64,000 bases of DNA from Croceibacter atlanticus HTCC2559 (GCF_000196315.1 NC_014230.1:1880001-1944000), one strand, 5' to 3'; positions 18,226 through 27,996 are shown, counted from the first letter of the stretch. Numbers and translations: made by a program. Notes: a model not told the origin generated them from the sequence alone.

Positions 18226-19182
18226 TTATGCAGGTTGTAGTATATCTGCAATCTGCTCTGCTAACTCAACACCAATTCTGTCTTGCGCTTCTAGAGTAGC
18301 TGCGCCAATATGAGGACTTAATGAAAGTTTTTCATTCATTAATAACTGTATCTCTGGCTTAGGCTCTTTTTCAAAAACATCTAAAGCTGCAAAAGATACT
18401 TTTCCATCATTTAGAGCATCAACCAATGCCACTTCATCTAATACACCACCACGTGCAGCATTAATAATACCAACACCTTCTTTCATTTTTGAAATTTCTT
18501 CTTTACCAATTACATAATCCTTTTGAGCAGGAACGTGTAAGGTTATAAAATCTGAATGCTGTATTAAATCTGAAACGGGTTCTGTTTTAATAGGAATCTT
18601 TATGGTTTGGTGATTGTAAAATTCTAATTCTATTTCTGCTTCACCTACATAGTTATCACTTGCTACTACTTTCATACCGATACCTAAGGCAATCTTAGCT
18701 ACCTCACGACCAATACGACCAAAACCAATAATACCTATGGTTTTACCTCTTAGTTCTCTTCCTTTAGCATAAGATTTTTTTAAAGCCTTAAAATTTGTAT
18801 CGCCTTCTAGTGGCATTGCTCTATTAGAGTCGTACAAGTATCTAACGCCACCATATAGGTGAGCAAATACGAGCTCTGCAACGCTACTGGATGATGCTGC
18901 AGGTGTATTAATAACGTGCAAGCCTTTTTCTTTTGCATAGCTAACATCTATATTATCCATACCAACACCGCCACGACCTATTATTTTTAAGCTAGGGCAC
19001 GCATCGATTAATTCTTTTCTTACAGTTGTGGCACTTCTTACCAATAGTACAGAAATGTCGTTTTTATTTATATAGTCTTTAAGTTGATCTTGAGCTACGT
19101 TAGTAGTTATAACTTCAAAACCAGCTTTTTCCATAGCGTCTACACCGCTTTGAGAAACACCATCATTTGCTAAAATTTTCAT
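18226..19182 (-). CDS. serA: D-3-phosphoglycerate dehydrogenase
   Basis: A 318-residue NAD-dependent D-2-hydroxyacid dehydrogenase, the first step of serine synthesis. It has the nucleotide-binding motif [14 protein letters not shown] (about 150-163), catalytic Arg in [10 protein letters not shown], Glu in FEKEP and His in [13 protein letters not shown]. There is no C-terminal ACT domain, so it is the short SerA form common in Bacteroidota. It follows serC by 38 bp on the same strand, which supports the serine-pathway assignment over other family members. Confidence 0.9.
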   Translation of the reverse strand: MKILANDGVSQSGVDAMEKAGFEVITTNVAQDQLKDYINKNDISVLLVRSATTVRKELIDACPSLKIIGRGGVGMDNIDVSYAKEKGLHVINTPAASSSSVAELVFAHLYGGVRYLYDSNRAMPLEGDTNFKALKKSYAKGRELRGKTIGIIGFGRIGREVAKIALGIGMKVVASDNYVGEAEIELEFYNHQTIKIPIKTEPVSDLIQHSDFITLHVPAQKDYVIGKEEISKMKEGVGIINAARGGVLDEVALVDALNDGKVSFAALDVFEKEPKPEIQLLMNEKLSLSPHIGAATLEAQDRIGVELAEQIADILQPA

Positions 19183-19220
19183 ATCTATTTTTTAAAATCT
19201 AATTTAATTATAAGGATTAG

Positions 19221-20288
19221 TTAAGCTTTACGTTCTAGATCACTCATAACTTCAACCAAAGTACTAACACTATCTTTTGCCATTGCATTGTACATAGATG
19301 CTCTGTAGCCTCCAACACTTCTATGACCATTAAGACCATTAATACCAGCTTCAGCTAACATAGCATTAAAAGTTTCAGTTAGATCGCCATTTACTAAGCT
19401 AAAGGTTGCATTCATGGTACTGCGATCTTCCTTCTCTGCAAAGCCTTTAAATAAAGGGTTTATATCTATTTCAGAATAAATAAGCTTAGCTTTCTTTTCA
19501 TTTTGTTCTTGTATTTTGTCTATACCGCCTAGATTTTTAAGCCATCTTAACGTAAGCATAGAGACATAAACTGGAAAAACAGCAGGTGTATTAAACATAC
19601 TAGATTTACCAATATGTACTGTATAATCCATCATAGAAGGAATTTCTCTGTTTACTTTTCCTAATATATCTTCTTTTACTATAATTAAAGTTGTTCCTGC
19701 AGGACCCATATTTTTTTGAGCACCAGCATAAATCAGGTCAAATTTTGAAAAATCTAATTGACGTGAAAAAATATCTGAACTCATATCACAAACCAAAGGA
19801 ACATCTACATCTGGAAAACTCTTCATTTGAGTACCAAAGATTGTGTTGTTACTCGTACAGTGAAAATAATCTACATCTTTAGGAACTGTATATCCTTTTG
19901 GTATGTAATTAAAGTTTTGGTCTTTAGAGGATGCTACTTCTAAAACTTCTCCAAATAACTTAGCCTCTTTAATAGCCTTGCTACTCCAAGTTCCTGTATT
20001 TAAGTAAGCAGCTTTATTTTGTAATAGGTTATAGGCAGTCATTAAAAACTGTGTGCTAGCACCACCTTGTAAAAACAATGCTTTGTAGCCTTTTCCTTCT
20101 AAACCCAATAATTCTAAAGCAAGGTTTCTTGCTTCTTCCATAACATCAACAAAATCTTTGCTTCTGTGAGATATTTCTAAAATTGAAAGTCCACTATTAT
20201 TAAAATCTAATATAGCTTGTGAAGATTCTTGAAATACTTCTTGTGGAAGAATACAAGGTCCAGCACTAAAATTATGTTTCTTTTTCAT
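19221..20288 (-). CDS. serC: Phosphoserine aminotransferase
   Basis: A 355-residue PLP enzyme converting 3-phosphohydroxypyruvate to phosphoserine. The start KKKHNFSAGPCILPQEV is diagnostic, as are LFLQGGASTQF (cofactor phosphate binding), the PLP-lysine region YAGAQKNMGPAGTT, and the C-terminal GHRSVGGYRASMYNA. Paired with serA downstream; serB is not in the window. Confidence 0.95.
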   Translation of the reverse strand: MKKKHNFSAGPCILPQEVFQESSQAILDFNNSGLSILEISHRSKDFVDVMEEARNLALELLGLEGKGYKALFLQGGASTQFLMTAYNLLQNKAAYLNTGTWSSKAIKEAKLFGEVLEVASSKDQNFNYIPKGYTVPKDVDYFHCTSNNTIFGTQMKSFPDVDVPLVCDMSSDIFSRQLDFSKFDLIYAGAQKNMGPAGTTLIIVKEDILGKVNREIPSMMDYTVHIGKSSMFNTPAVFPVYVSMLTLRWLKNLGGIDKIQEQNEKKAKLIYSEIDINPLFKGFAEKEDRSTMNATFSLVNGDLTETFNAMLAEAGINGLNGHRSVGGYRASMYNAMAKDSVSTLVEVMSDLERKA

Positions 20289-20359
20289 GATGTTGTTTAA
20301 ATTATATATACAAATATCTTAAATATCGAGTTGAAAGGTTATAATTTAAGTATGAAATA

Positions 20360-21403
20360 CTAATTAACTTTCAACAAGAATTCAACAGTATCTATATTAT
20401 CTGCATAATCCCATAATTTAGGATGTTGGGTTTCTCCAAAATAAATATGCTGCGGTTGTAAGTTGTTAGAAACTACGCATTGTAAATTATCCTTTTCTTC
20501 AGCTAAGATTTCTTCTAATTCTTCAAGATTTTTATAACTATCTTGAAAAAGAACACCTATTGGTGAGCTAAACCCATTGTCTTCTTTTAGTAACACAAAA
20601 TTATTGTCTAACATATTAGCACCGCTCATAAGGTATACGGCTTTGTTGTAGTCGTAATTATTTGCGTATTTATTGTCATTTATAACCTCAGACCAATTCA
20701 TTATATTTTCAAAGAAAGTATTAAAGTTATAACCTTCAGGCACAAGAAGTTTAGATACATTTCTGCAGCCTAAACCATAATATCTAAAAATATCGTTAGC
20801 TAATAGTTGTATTTGTTCTGGAGATTCTTCGCCTGTAAGAATGGCTACAGAGTGTCTGTTCTTTCTAATTATACTTGGAACATTCTTAAAATAGTAATTA
20901 AAGTACCTGGACGTATTATTGCTACCAGTAGCAATAACTGCATCAAAACCTTTTAATTGATCTTTAGCTGTCTTAATTCTCTCATTATACTTACTATTAA
21001 TAGCTTTTAGTTTCTCTAATAATAATGGTAATAAACGCTGATCGTTAGATGAGTACTTAATTAACACATTATGTCCTGTTACCAAAACAGAAAGCACGTC
21101 ATGAAAACCAACTAAGGGTACATTTCCTGCAAGTATTAAACCTATAGTTTTGGGTACCTTAGTATTAATATCATAATTCTTTAGCCAAGCAGATAAATTG
21201 TCTTCTGTTAATGCTAACTGCCATTGTTGTAAAGAAAACCTAACATTGTTTTTAGTAAACCAGCCATTGTAATGTACAGCGGCTTCAATTTCTGTTGCTA
21301 ATCTTTGGGAAAACTCGTCGTCTTTAGTGTTTGAGTCATTAAAAAACTGCTCAAGAAATTTTCCTAATTCCGAAAATGCTTCAATATGTTCGTTAAGGGT
21401 CAT
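20360..21403 (-). CDS. Acyl-CoA reductase (LuxC family)
   Basis: About 347 residues from ATG 21403. A longer frame to 21457 exists, but it would run into the divergent promoter region. The protein has the LuxC/aldehyde-dehydrogenase fold: IGLILAGNVPLVGFHDVL, a nucleotide-binding GSNNTSRYF segment and the catalytic cysteine in YYGLGCRNVSKLLVP. LuxC-type enzymes reduce fatty acyl-CoA to aldehyde. There are no lux genes, so its role is not bioluminescence. In flavobacteria it typically neighbours a ferredoxin and serC/serA, as here; its physiological substrate is unknown. Confidence 0.85.
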   Translation of the reverse strand: MTLNEHIEAFSELGKFLEQFFNDSNTKDDEFSQRLATEIEAAVHYNGWFTKNNVRFSLQQWQLALTEDNLSAWLKNYDINTKVPKTIGLILAGNVPLVGFHDVLSVLVTGHNVLIKYSSNDQRLLPLLLEKLKAINSKYNERIKTAKDQLKGFDAVIATGSNNTSRYFNYYFKNVPSIIRKNRHSVAILTGEESPEQIQLLANDIFRYYGLGCRNVSKLLVPEGYNFNTFFENIMNWSEVINDNKYANNYDYNKAVYLMSGANMLDNNFVLLKEDNGFSSPIGVLFQDSYKNLEELEEILAEEKDNLQCVVSNNLQPQHIYFGETQHPKLWDYADNIDTVEFLLKVN

Positions 21404-21411
21404 AAACCTAA

Positions 21412-21452
21412 TTGGTATTTTTTGGTATTGTCTACCTTTGGCGTTACTTTTG
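21412..21452 (+). promoter_or_regulatory. Overlapping tandem promoters for the ferredoxin gene
   Basis: Two full matches to the Bacteroidota consensus are interleaved: TTG 21412-21414 with TACCTTTG 21433-21440 (18-nt spacer), and TTG 21422-21424 with TACTTTTG 21445-21452 (20-nt spacer). Both would give leaders of about 15-30 nt before the ferredoxin ATG at 21478. Confidence 0.65.
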
Positions 21453-21477
21453 TACAAAATTAAGATAAATAAGAGCT

Positions 21478-21828
21478 ATGGCTATCATTATAACAGACGA
21501 ATGTATTAATTGTGGAGCTTGTGAGCCAGAATGTCCTAACACTGCTATTTACGAAGGCGCAGATGATTGGCGTTATGCAGATGGTACAGATTTAGAAGGT
21601 AACGTGGTGTTACCAAATGGTAAAGAGGTAGATGCTAATGAAGCACAAGAACCAATAAGTGATGAGATTTATTATATAATACCGGATAAGTGTACAGAGT
21701 GTAAAGGGTTTCACGAAGAACCCCAATGCGCAGCAGTATGTCCGGTAGATTGTTGTGTACCAGATGACGATCATGTAGAATCTGATGAGGTCCTTCTAGC
21801 AAAGCAAGCATTTATGCATAAGGACTAA
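21478..21828 (+). CDS. 4Fe-4S dicluster ferredoxin
   Basis: A 116-residue electron carrier. First cluster motif [12 protein letters not shown] (residues 9-20); second, [18 protein letters not shown] at about 71-88, with the longer spacing typical of the bacterial Alvin-type ferredoxins. A 37-residue insert between the motifs (about 24-66) and a final CCVPDDDH segment are as in that type. Cytoplasmic. Divergent from the acyl-CoA reductase gene; a functional link (reductant supply) is possible but not shown. Confidence 0.93.
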   Translation: MAIIITDECINCGACEPECPNTAIYEGADDWRYADGTDLEGNVVLPNGKEVDANEAQEPISDEIYYIIPDKCTECKGFHEEPQCAAVCPVDCCVPDDDHVESDEVLLAKQAFMHKD

Positions 21829-21853
21829 ATTTTACAATTTTATAACACTTAGT

Positions 21854-21893
21854 AAACGCCAATTAAAATTATTAATTGGCGTTTGTTTTTTTT
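21854..21893 (+). terminator. Terminator of the ferredoxin gene
   Basis: A 13-bp perfect stem AAACGCCAATTAA / TTAATTGGCGTTT with a 5-nt loop, followed by G and eight T. Confidence 0.88.
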
Positions 21894-22043
21894 GTAGTTA
21901 TCTCAAAATCAAAAAAATACCCAGTATTGGGTATTCTTTCTATAACACATATTTCATAAATTTATAGTATTAAAATAGTAAAGCTCTGTAGTTGTGGTTG
22001 TACTGCAGACACTTTATTAATTCTCTAACAAATACTCTATATT

Positions 22044-22502
22044 ATGAAACGAATGTTACTCACCTTTTTGTTGCCCTGCATTTGTGTTGTCTTATTTATT
22101 GCTACGGTAAATTTAGATACTAAAGTAAATGCTAATGTACTGCCAGATGATTATACCAGCTTAGTTACAATTAATAATTGGGGAAGTTGGCAAAGCACAA
22201 GTTGCTATAAAGGATTAGATTTTAGGGTTAAACTTAGAGGAAAAAATTATGACGGCTCAAAACATATTTGGGGCGTACAATTTAGAAATAGATATAATGA
22301 TGTTATTCACTTTAGCTATGAAGTTTATAACAGAGAACCAAATAATGCAAGAACAACACATAGAACAGACCTAAAGCCTGGTGCATTAAGTAGTGGTGTA
22401 AGTGATTTCTATATGGAAAACTCAAACTCAATCTACGTATTTGTAGATAGTGTAAGATTTATAAAAGACGGTTTACAACCTTATTATGAATGTGATAAAT
22501 AA
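22044..22502 (+). CDS. Orphan secreted protein with a probable disulfide
   Basis: A 152-residue exported protein: signal segment at about 1-30 (TFLLPCICVVLFIATV), then a beta-rich domain with alternating aromatic and basic residues (WGSWQ, FRVKLRG, WGVQFRNRY, FSYEVY). Only two cysteines remain in the mature part (about C57 and near the end, YYECDK), which could pair. I recognise no family. It is a single-gene unit, bounded by the ferredoxin terminator and its own (22535-22575). Could be a small surface or matrix protein; unknown. Confidence 0.65.
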   Translation: MKRMLLTFLLPCICVVLFIATVNLDTKVNANVLPDDYTSLVTINNWGSWQSTSCYKGLDFRVKLRGKNYDGSKHIWGVQFRNRYNDVIHFSYEVYNREPNNARTTHRTDLKPGALSSGVSDFYMENSNSIYVFVDSVRFIKDGLQPYYECDK

Positions 22503-22534
22503 TTAATTAGCTCACCTCTTAAAGCTAACTTTCT

Positions 22535-22575
22535 AAAACACCTAATGTTTCGTATTGCATTAGGTGTTTTTTTTT
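22535..22575 (+). terminator. Terminator of the orphan secreted protein gene
   Basis: The 12-bp stem AAACACCTAATG / CATTAGGTGTTT with a 10-nt loop is followed by a further six T. Confidence 0.88.
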
Positions 22576-22639
22576 AGCTAATTAGTATAATAAGTTTTGG
22601 TTGCTATTTTACATATATTAGCTCTCTTTTATATTAAAT

Positions 22640-25570
22640 ATGCGCAACCTACTACTTTTACCTTTAACACTTTTACTATTTTCTTGTACCAAAACTGTAA
22701 CTGTAAATAAAGCTGTTAAAGATCAGCCTTTAATTAGCTATGTAAATCCATTTATCGGAACTGATGGTCACGGTCATACTTATCCAGGTGCCGTTGCTCC
22801 TTTTGGAATGATGCAGTTAAGCCCAGACACACGTCTTGAAGGTTGGGATGGCTGTAGCGGTTACCACTATAGTGACAAACATATTTATGGGTTTTCACAC
22901 ACGCATTTAAGTGGTACTGGCGTGAGTGATTATGCAGATGTTTTATTAATGCCAACCAATACAATTACATTTAATAATGGCGCAGATGGAGAAAAAGGAT
23001 ACCGCTCAACCTTTTCACATGAAGATGAAAATGCATCACCAGGATTTTATGAAGTATTACTTAAAGATACAGACATTAAAGTTTCACTAACGGTTTCGCG
23101 TAGAAGCGGAATGCATAAGTATGAATTTCCTTCAGCTGAAAATCAAATTGTTATTTTAGATTTAGAGCACAGAGACAAGCTAAATGATGTAAAGCTTAAT
23201 ATATTATCAGATACAGAAATTTCGGGTTATAGGTTTTCAAAAGCTTGGGCAACAAATCAGAAGTTGTTTTTTAATATCCAATTTTCAAAACCCTTTAAAG
23301 TAGAAGATACATTAATGTCTTCAACCTTTAAAACTTCAACCAAAGCAGCATTAAAATTTCATAATCCTAAAAACGAACCTATTTATGTGAAAGTAGGAAT
23401 AAGTGCTGTTGATGAACAAGGTGCAAAATTGAATCTTGAAAAAGAAATAGGAACAAAGACTTTTAATGAAGTGAAATCTGAAATTGAAAAACTTTGGAAA
23501 AAGCAACTAGAGAAAATTACAATTGAAGATCGTGTTGAAGATAAAAAAGTGATTTTCTACACATCATTATACCATAGTATGTTGGCGCCACATTTACATC
23601 AAGATGTGGATATGCGTTACAGAGGAATGAATGATAGCATTTATAAAGCTGAAGATTTTGAGCAATATACTGTCTTTTCACTTTGGGATACTTACAGAGC
23701 TGCACATCCTCTTTATACTCTTATTGAGCAAGATAAAACTAATGATTTTATAAAAGGATTTATAAAGAAACATGAGCATGGCGGTATATTGCCAATATGG
23801 GATTTGAGTAATAATTATACTGGTTGCATGATTGGTTATCATGCAATACCTGTAATATCAGATGCATACTTAAAAGGAATTAAAGATTATGATGTTGAAA
23901 AAGCTTTTCAGGCAATGACTTTCGCTGCATCTCAAGATCATTTAGGGTTAGATGCTTATAAGAAGAACAATTACATTCCTGTTGAAGCTGAAGGAAGCTC
24001 TGTGTCTAAAACTCTTGAGTATGCGTATGACGATTGGGCTATTGCACAAATGGCCCAAGCTTTAGAAAAATCTGAAGATTATAAAACCTATATACAAAGG
24101 GCGCAATTTTATAAGAATGTATTTAATCCTGACACTAAATTTATGCAAGGCCGTTTTAGAAATACTTGGCCATCTAATTTTGATCCCTATGAGGTTAACT
24201 TTAACTATACAGAAGCCAACTCTTGGCAATATAGTTTTTATGTACCCCAAGATGTTTCAGGATTTACAACGCTGCTAGGAGGAAAAAAAGCTTTGGAGCA
24301 ACAATTAGACAAACTGTTTAGTGCTAGTCAAGAAACATCTGGTGCAGAACAGGCAGATATAACGGGTTTAATAGGGCAATATGCACATGGTAATGAACCA
24401 AGCCATCATATGGCGTATCTCTATAATTTTGTAAATACACCTTACAAAACACAGGAGCGTGTTCATCAAATCCTAACAGAACAATATAGCAATGCACCAG
24501 ATGGCATTTCAGGGAATGAAGATTGTGGCCAAATGGGAGCTTGGTATGTATTTAGCGCCTTAGGTTTTTATCCTGTAACACCTGCATCAAATACCTATAT
24601 AATCGGGACGCCTCACGTAGAAAAAGCAACACTAAACCTAGAAAACGGTAATAAATTTACAGTGATTGCAGAATCACTTTCAGAAGAAAATATTTATATA
24701 CAGAGCGCAACCTTAAACGGAAAGCAACTTAATAACTCATACCTAGATCATAATACTATAATGAATGGTGGTAACTTAATATTTAAAATGACAAACGCAC
24801 CATCGCAATGGGGTACAACAACTAATTCTGCACCAGTTACAGAAATTAAAGACCACTTAATTGTACAGTCACCTTATATTACAACTGGAAATTTAGCATT
24901 TAAAGATTCAACAAGAATTGCATTAGGAGTAGCAGATAAAGATGTTTCTATAAAGTATAGAATAAATACTTCAGAAATTTTTAAAACCTACAAGACTCCA
25001 TTCTATATTTCAGAAACAGCAAATTTGGAAATATATGGTAGCAAGGATGGCAAAGAAAGTCCTAAGCAAATTTCAGAATTCAGAAAAATAGATCCAAACT
25101 TAAAGCTCACGCTAAGCACAACCTATCCAGAGCGCTACAGTGGTGGCGGAAACCTAGCGTTGATTGATGGTGTAACAGGAACTACAAATTTTCAAACAGG
25201 ATTATGGCAAGGTTATCAAAACCAAGATTTAATAGCAACGCTCGATTTTGGTAAGCAGAAAGAAATCAATACAATAACTACAGGCTTTTTACAAGACCAG
25301 CGTTCTTGGATATTTTATCCTACACAGGTAACTTATCTAAGTTCACAAGATGGTAAAACCTTTAAAGAAATTTTTACAAAAAAGATTTCTGTTAAAGAAA
25401 ATGAACAAGTTGAAAAGCTAGAGGTTAACTTTAAGACAACTAATCCAACATCATTTAGATACTTAAAAGTAGTCGCTAAAACATTAGGTGAATTACCAGA
25501 GTGGCATTTAGGCGCAGAACATCAAGGCTCCAGTTGGATATTTGCCGATGAGATTTTAATAAATGAATAA
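22640..25570 (+). CDS. GH92 alpha-mannosidase lipoprotein
   Basis: A 976-residue lipoprotein (signal RNLLLLPLTLLLFSC, lipid Cys 16). Residues about 33-270 are the GH92 N-terminal beta-sandwich (VNPFIGTDGHGHTYPGA, FSHTHLSGTG); 280-720 are the alpha-barrel with the hallmark HGNEPSHHMAYLYN and GNEDCGQMGAWYVFSALG. GH92 enzymes are calcium-dependent exo-alpha-mannosidases, mostly acting on alpha-1,2/1,3/1,6 mannose of N-glycans. Two accessory domains follow: a chitobiase C-terminal-like Ig domain (about 755-825) and an F5/8 type C-like module (about 832-976). The next gene overlaps its stop by 1 bp, so mannose trimming is coupled with asparagine-GlcNAc cleavage. Confidence 0.93.
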   Translation: MRNLLLLPLTLLLFSCTKTVTVNKAVKDQPLISYVNPFIGTDGHGHTYPGAVAPFGMMQLSPDTRLEGWDGCSGYHYSDKHIYGFSHTHLSGTGVSDYADVLLMPTNTITFNNGADGEKGYRSTFSHEDENASPGFYEVLLKDTDIKVSLTVSRRSGMHKYEFPSAENQIVILDLEHRDKLNDVKLNILSDTEISGYRFSKAWATNQKLFFNIQFSKPFKVEDTLMSSTFKTSTKAALKFHNPKNEPIYVKVGISAVDEQGAKLNLEKEIGTKTFNEVKSEIEKLWKKQLEKITIEDRVEDKKVIFYTSLYHSMLAPHLHQDVDMRYRGMNDSIYKAEDFEQYTVFSLWDTYRAAHPLYTLIEQDKTNDFIKGFIKKHEHGGILPIWDLSNNYTGCMIGYHAIPVISDAYLKGIKDYDVEKAFQAMTFAASQDHLGLDAYKKNNYIPVEAEGSSVSKTLEYAYDDWAIAQMAQALEKSEDYKTYIQRAQFYKNVFNPDTKFMQGRFRNTWPSNFDPYEVNFNYTEANSWQYSFYVPQDVSGFTTLLGGKKALEQQLDKLFSASQETSGAEQADITGLIGQYAHGNEPSHHMAYLYNFVNTPYKTQERVHQILTEQYSNAPDGISGNEDCGQMGAWYVFSALGFYPVTPASNTYIIGTPHVEKATLNLENGNKFTVIAESLSEENIYIQSATLNGKQLNNSYLDHNTIMNGGNLIFKMTNAPSQWGTTTNSAPVTEIKDHLIVQSPYITTGNLAFKDSTRIALGVADKDVSIKYRINTSEIFKTYKTPFYISETANLEIYGSKDGKESPKQISEFRKIDPNLKLTLSTTYPERYSGGGNLALIDGVTGTTNFQTGLWQGYQNQDLIATLDFGKQKEINTITTGFLQDQRSWIFYPTQVTYLSSQDGKTFKEIFTKKISVKENEQVEKLEVNFKTTNPTSFRYLKVVAKTLGELPEWHLGAEHQGSSWIFADEILINE

Positions 25571-26574
25571 TGAAAAGAAGACAATTTATACAACAATCTG
25601 CTTTAGGAACAGTAGGACTTGCAGTTGCAGGTGCAGCAATATCTTGTGATGAACAAAATTTGAATAAAGAAATGAGTATACCCCAAAAAGAAACATTAAA
25701 AAAATCTGGACCAATTGCTATTTGCACTTGGGGATTTGTTGATGCAAATAAAACTGCAGGTCAATTCTTAGATGCTGGAAAACCTGCTTTAGATGCTGTT
25801 ATTGCCGGCGTACAAGTAGAAGAAGATGATATTAGAAACACAACTGTAGGAAAAGGTGGTGCGCCAGACAGATCTGGCGAAGTAACTCTAGATGCTTGCG
25901 TAATGAATCCAGATGGAGATTGTGGTGCTGTGGTATATGTTAAAGATTATGCGCACGTAGCACAATTAGCACGTATTGTAATGGAGGAAACACCACACGT
26001 GATGTTAGCTGGAGAAGGCGCAGAAGAATTGGCAGAGCGTTATGGGTTTAAAAAAGAGACCTTGTTAACAGAGCAGTCTGAAAAAGCGTATAAAGAATGG
26101 CTTAAAAGCCCAGAATATAAACCAATTATTAATATTGAAAATCACGATACGATAGGACTGTTGGCTATTGATAAATTTGGAGATATTGCTGGTGCGTGTA
26201 CAACAAGTGGATTAAGCTACAAAATGAAAGGTAGAGTAGGAGATAGTGCCATTATTGGAAGCGGACTTTTCTTAGATAATGAAATAGGAGGTGCAGTAGC
26301 CACAGGAATGGGAGAGGAAATAATGAAAACAGTTGGTAGCTTTTTAATAGTAGAGCTTATGAGGCAAGGTAAAACACCTCAAGAAGCTTGTGATGAAGCC
26401 GTAAAACGTGTTATTGAAAGAAATCCGAATTATAAAAACTTTCAGGTAGCTTATATTGCTCTAGATAAACAAGGAAATACTGGTGGCGCCTGTATTCATA
26501 AAGGCTTTACTTACGAGAAGTATGAAAATGAAGAAAACACTAGAGTACAACCTTCACATATTTTAAACGATTAA
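25570..26574 (+). CDS. N4-(beta-N-acetylglucosaminyl)-L-asparaginase
   Basis: A 334-residue Ntn hydrolase that cleaves the GlcNAc-Asn bond left when N-glycoproteins are degraded. The start MKRRQFIQQSALGTVGLAVA is Tat-like, with a possible lipid Cys at 26. Autocleavage is expected at HD|T: T194 in NHDTIGLLAID becomes the nucleophile. Binding residues of the family appear in GKGGAPDRSGEVTLDA, GRVGDS and ATGMGEE. Its ATG uses the last base of the mannosidase stop (TAATG), so it is coupled to GH92; the export signal and the neighbour point to the same glycoprotein substrates. Confidence 0.93.
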   Translation: MKRRQFIQQSALGTVGLAVAGAAISCDEQNLNKEMSIPQKETLKKSGPIAICTWGFVDANKTAGQFLDAGKPALDAVIAGVQVEEDDIRNTTVGKGGAPDRSGEVTLDACVMNPDGDCGAVVYVKDYAHVAQLARIVMEETPHVMLAGEGAEELAERYGFKKETLLTEQSEKAYKEWLKSPEYKPIINIENHDTIGLLAIDKFGDIAGACTTSGLSYKMKGRVGDSAIIGSGLFLDNEIGGAVATGMGEEIMKTVGSFLIVELMRQGKTPQEACDEAVKRVIERNPNYKNFQVAYIALDKQGNTGGACIHKGFTYEKYENEENTRVQPSHILND

Positions 26575-26580
26575 TTTAAG

Positions 26581-27903
26581 ATGAGCAATAACGCAGGAAG
26601 CAAAAGAGCATTTGCAATAATTACAACGCTCTTTTTTTTATGGGGCTTTATCACTGTCCTTGTAGATTCATTAATACCAAGACTAAAAGATGTTTTTGAG
26701 TTATCTTACTTTCAGGCTGGCTTGGTACAATTTGCATTTTTTCTTGCGTACTTCATATTCTCAATTCCAGCAGGATCTATACTTGCAAGGATAGGATACA
26801 AAAAAGGAATAATTCTTGGCTTACTAACTATGGCATTTGGATGCTTGCTCTTTTATCCTGCATCTGAGTATCGTATGTTTAATGTGTTTTTACTTGGGTA
26901 CTTTATTTTAGCAGCAGGTATAACTGTACTTCAAGTTGCTGCAAACCCTTATGTAAGTTTATTGGGGAGTGAGCAAGGTGCTTCCAGCAGGCTTAATTTG
27001 GCTCAAGCTTTTAATTCTTTAGGAACTACAATTGCGCCAATAATTGGTGCACTTTTTTTATTGAGTGAGACTGTAAAAACATCAACAGAGATTAATGCCC
27101 TTAGTATTCAGGAAAAAGAAAGTTATTTAACTGCAGAGGCAGCTACTGTACAGACACCATTCCTAACTATTGCTGCTATTATTGGAGTGTTAGCTGTGGT
27201 TTTTATGATTGTAAAACTACCAACAATTATGGAGAAAAGTCCAAAAGGTGGTTATTCTAAGCTGTTTAAAAACAAGCTTGCATTAATGGGTGTTCTAGGC
27301 ATATTTTTATACGTAGGAGCAGAAGTTGCTATAGGAAGTTATTTGGTAAACTACTTTCAAAGTATGAGGTTAACACCTATAATATTAGAAAATGAAACTA
27401 TGATGGCAATTGCTAATACCATTACCAATGTATTTAATAAAGACCTTTCTGTTTCAGACCCAAAATCATTATTAGGGATATTTGTGATTTTTTATTGGGG
27501 TGGTGCAATGATAGGTAGGTTTATAGGTGCATATTTAACCAAATTAATTACGCCAGGTAAGGTGTTAGGTGTGTTTTCTTTTCTTGCCATACTTATGATT
27601 TTTACATCTATGAATACGTTAGGACTACTTTCAATGTGGACAATATTATCTGTAGGATTATTCAATTCAATAATGTTCCCAACAATTTTCACTCTAACCT
27701 TAGATGGATTAGGAGATTTAAAGCCTCAGGCGTCAGGATTACTTTGTACCGCAATAGTTGGTGGTGCTATAATTCCGCCTTTATATGGTTTCTTAACAGA
27801 TCAATTTCATTTTAAATTAGCACTTCTCCTTATTGTATTGTGCTATGCTTATATTCTTTACTTTGGCTGGATAAAAAGTAAAGTCTCTGTAAGAATAGTG
27901 TGA
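26581..27903 (+). CDS. Sugar MFS transporter (FucP/GluP-like)
   Basis: A 440-residue inner-membrane transporter with about 12 hydrophobic segments. The start FAIITTLFFLWGFITVLVDSL, the motif IGYKKGIILGLL and VLQVAANPYVSLLGSE are typical of the FucP/GluP fucose-glucose-galactose proton symporters. It begins 6 bp after the glycosylasparaginase stop, so it is the third gene of the N-glycan unit and probably imports a released monosaccharide (mannose or GlcNAc); the substrate is inferred from context. Confidence 0.88.
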   Translation: MSNNAGSKRAFAIITTLFFLWGFITVLVDSLIPRLKDVFELSYFQAGLVQFAFFLAYFIFSIPAGSILARIGYKKGIILGLLTMAFGCLLFYPASEYRMFNVFLLGYFILAAGITVLQVAANPYVSLLGSEQGASSRLNLAQAFNSLGTTIAPIIGALFLLSETVKTSTEINALSIQEKESYLTAEAATVQTPFLTIAAIIGVLAVVFMIVKLPTIMEKSPKGGYSKLFKNKLALMGVLGIFLYVGAEVAIGSYLVNYFQSMRLTPIILENETMMAIANTITNVFNKDLSVSDPKSLLGIFVIFYWGGAMIGRFIGAYLTKLITPGKVLGVFSFLAILMIFTSMNTLGLLSMWTILSVGLFNSIMFPTIFTLTLDGLGDLKPQASGLLCTAIVGGAIIPPLYGFLTDQFHFKLALLLIVLCYAYILYFGWIKSKVSVRIV

Positions 27904-27996
27904 AATTGTTAAAATAAGTTAAAACAATTACACTTCGTAGATAATATATGTTTTTCAACTATATTCACTTTCTCAAAAAGCTAAAATCTTTATTAA

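Noticed and set aside
18226-21828. A bioluminescence (lux) operon suggested by the LuxC-like reductase.
   Set aside because: luxA, luxB, luxD and luxE are absent, and the neighbours are serine synthesis genes.
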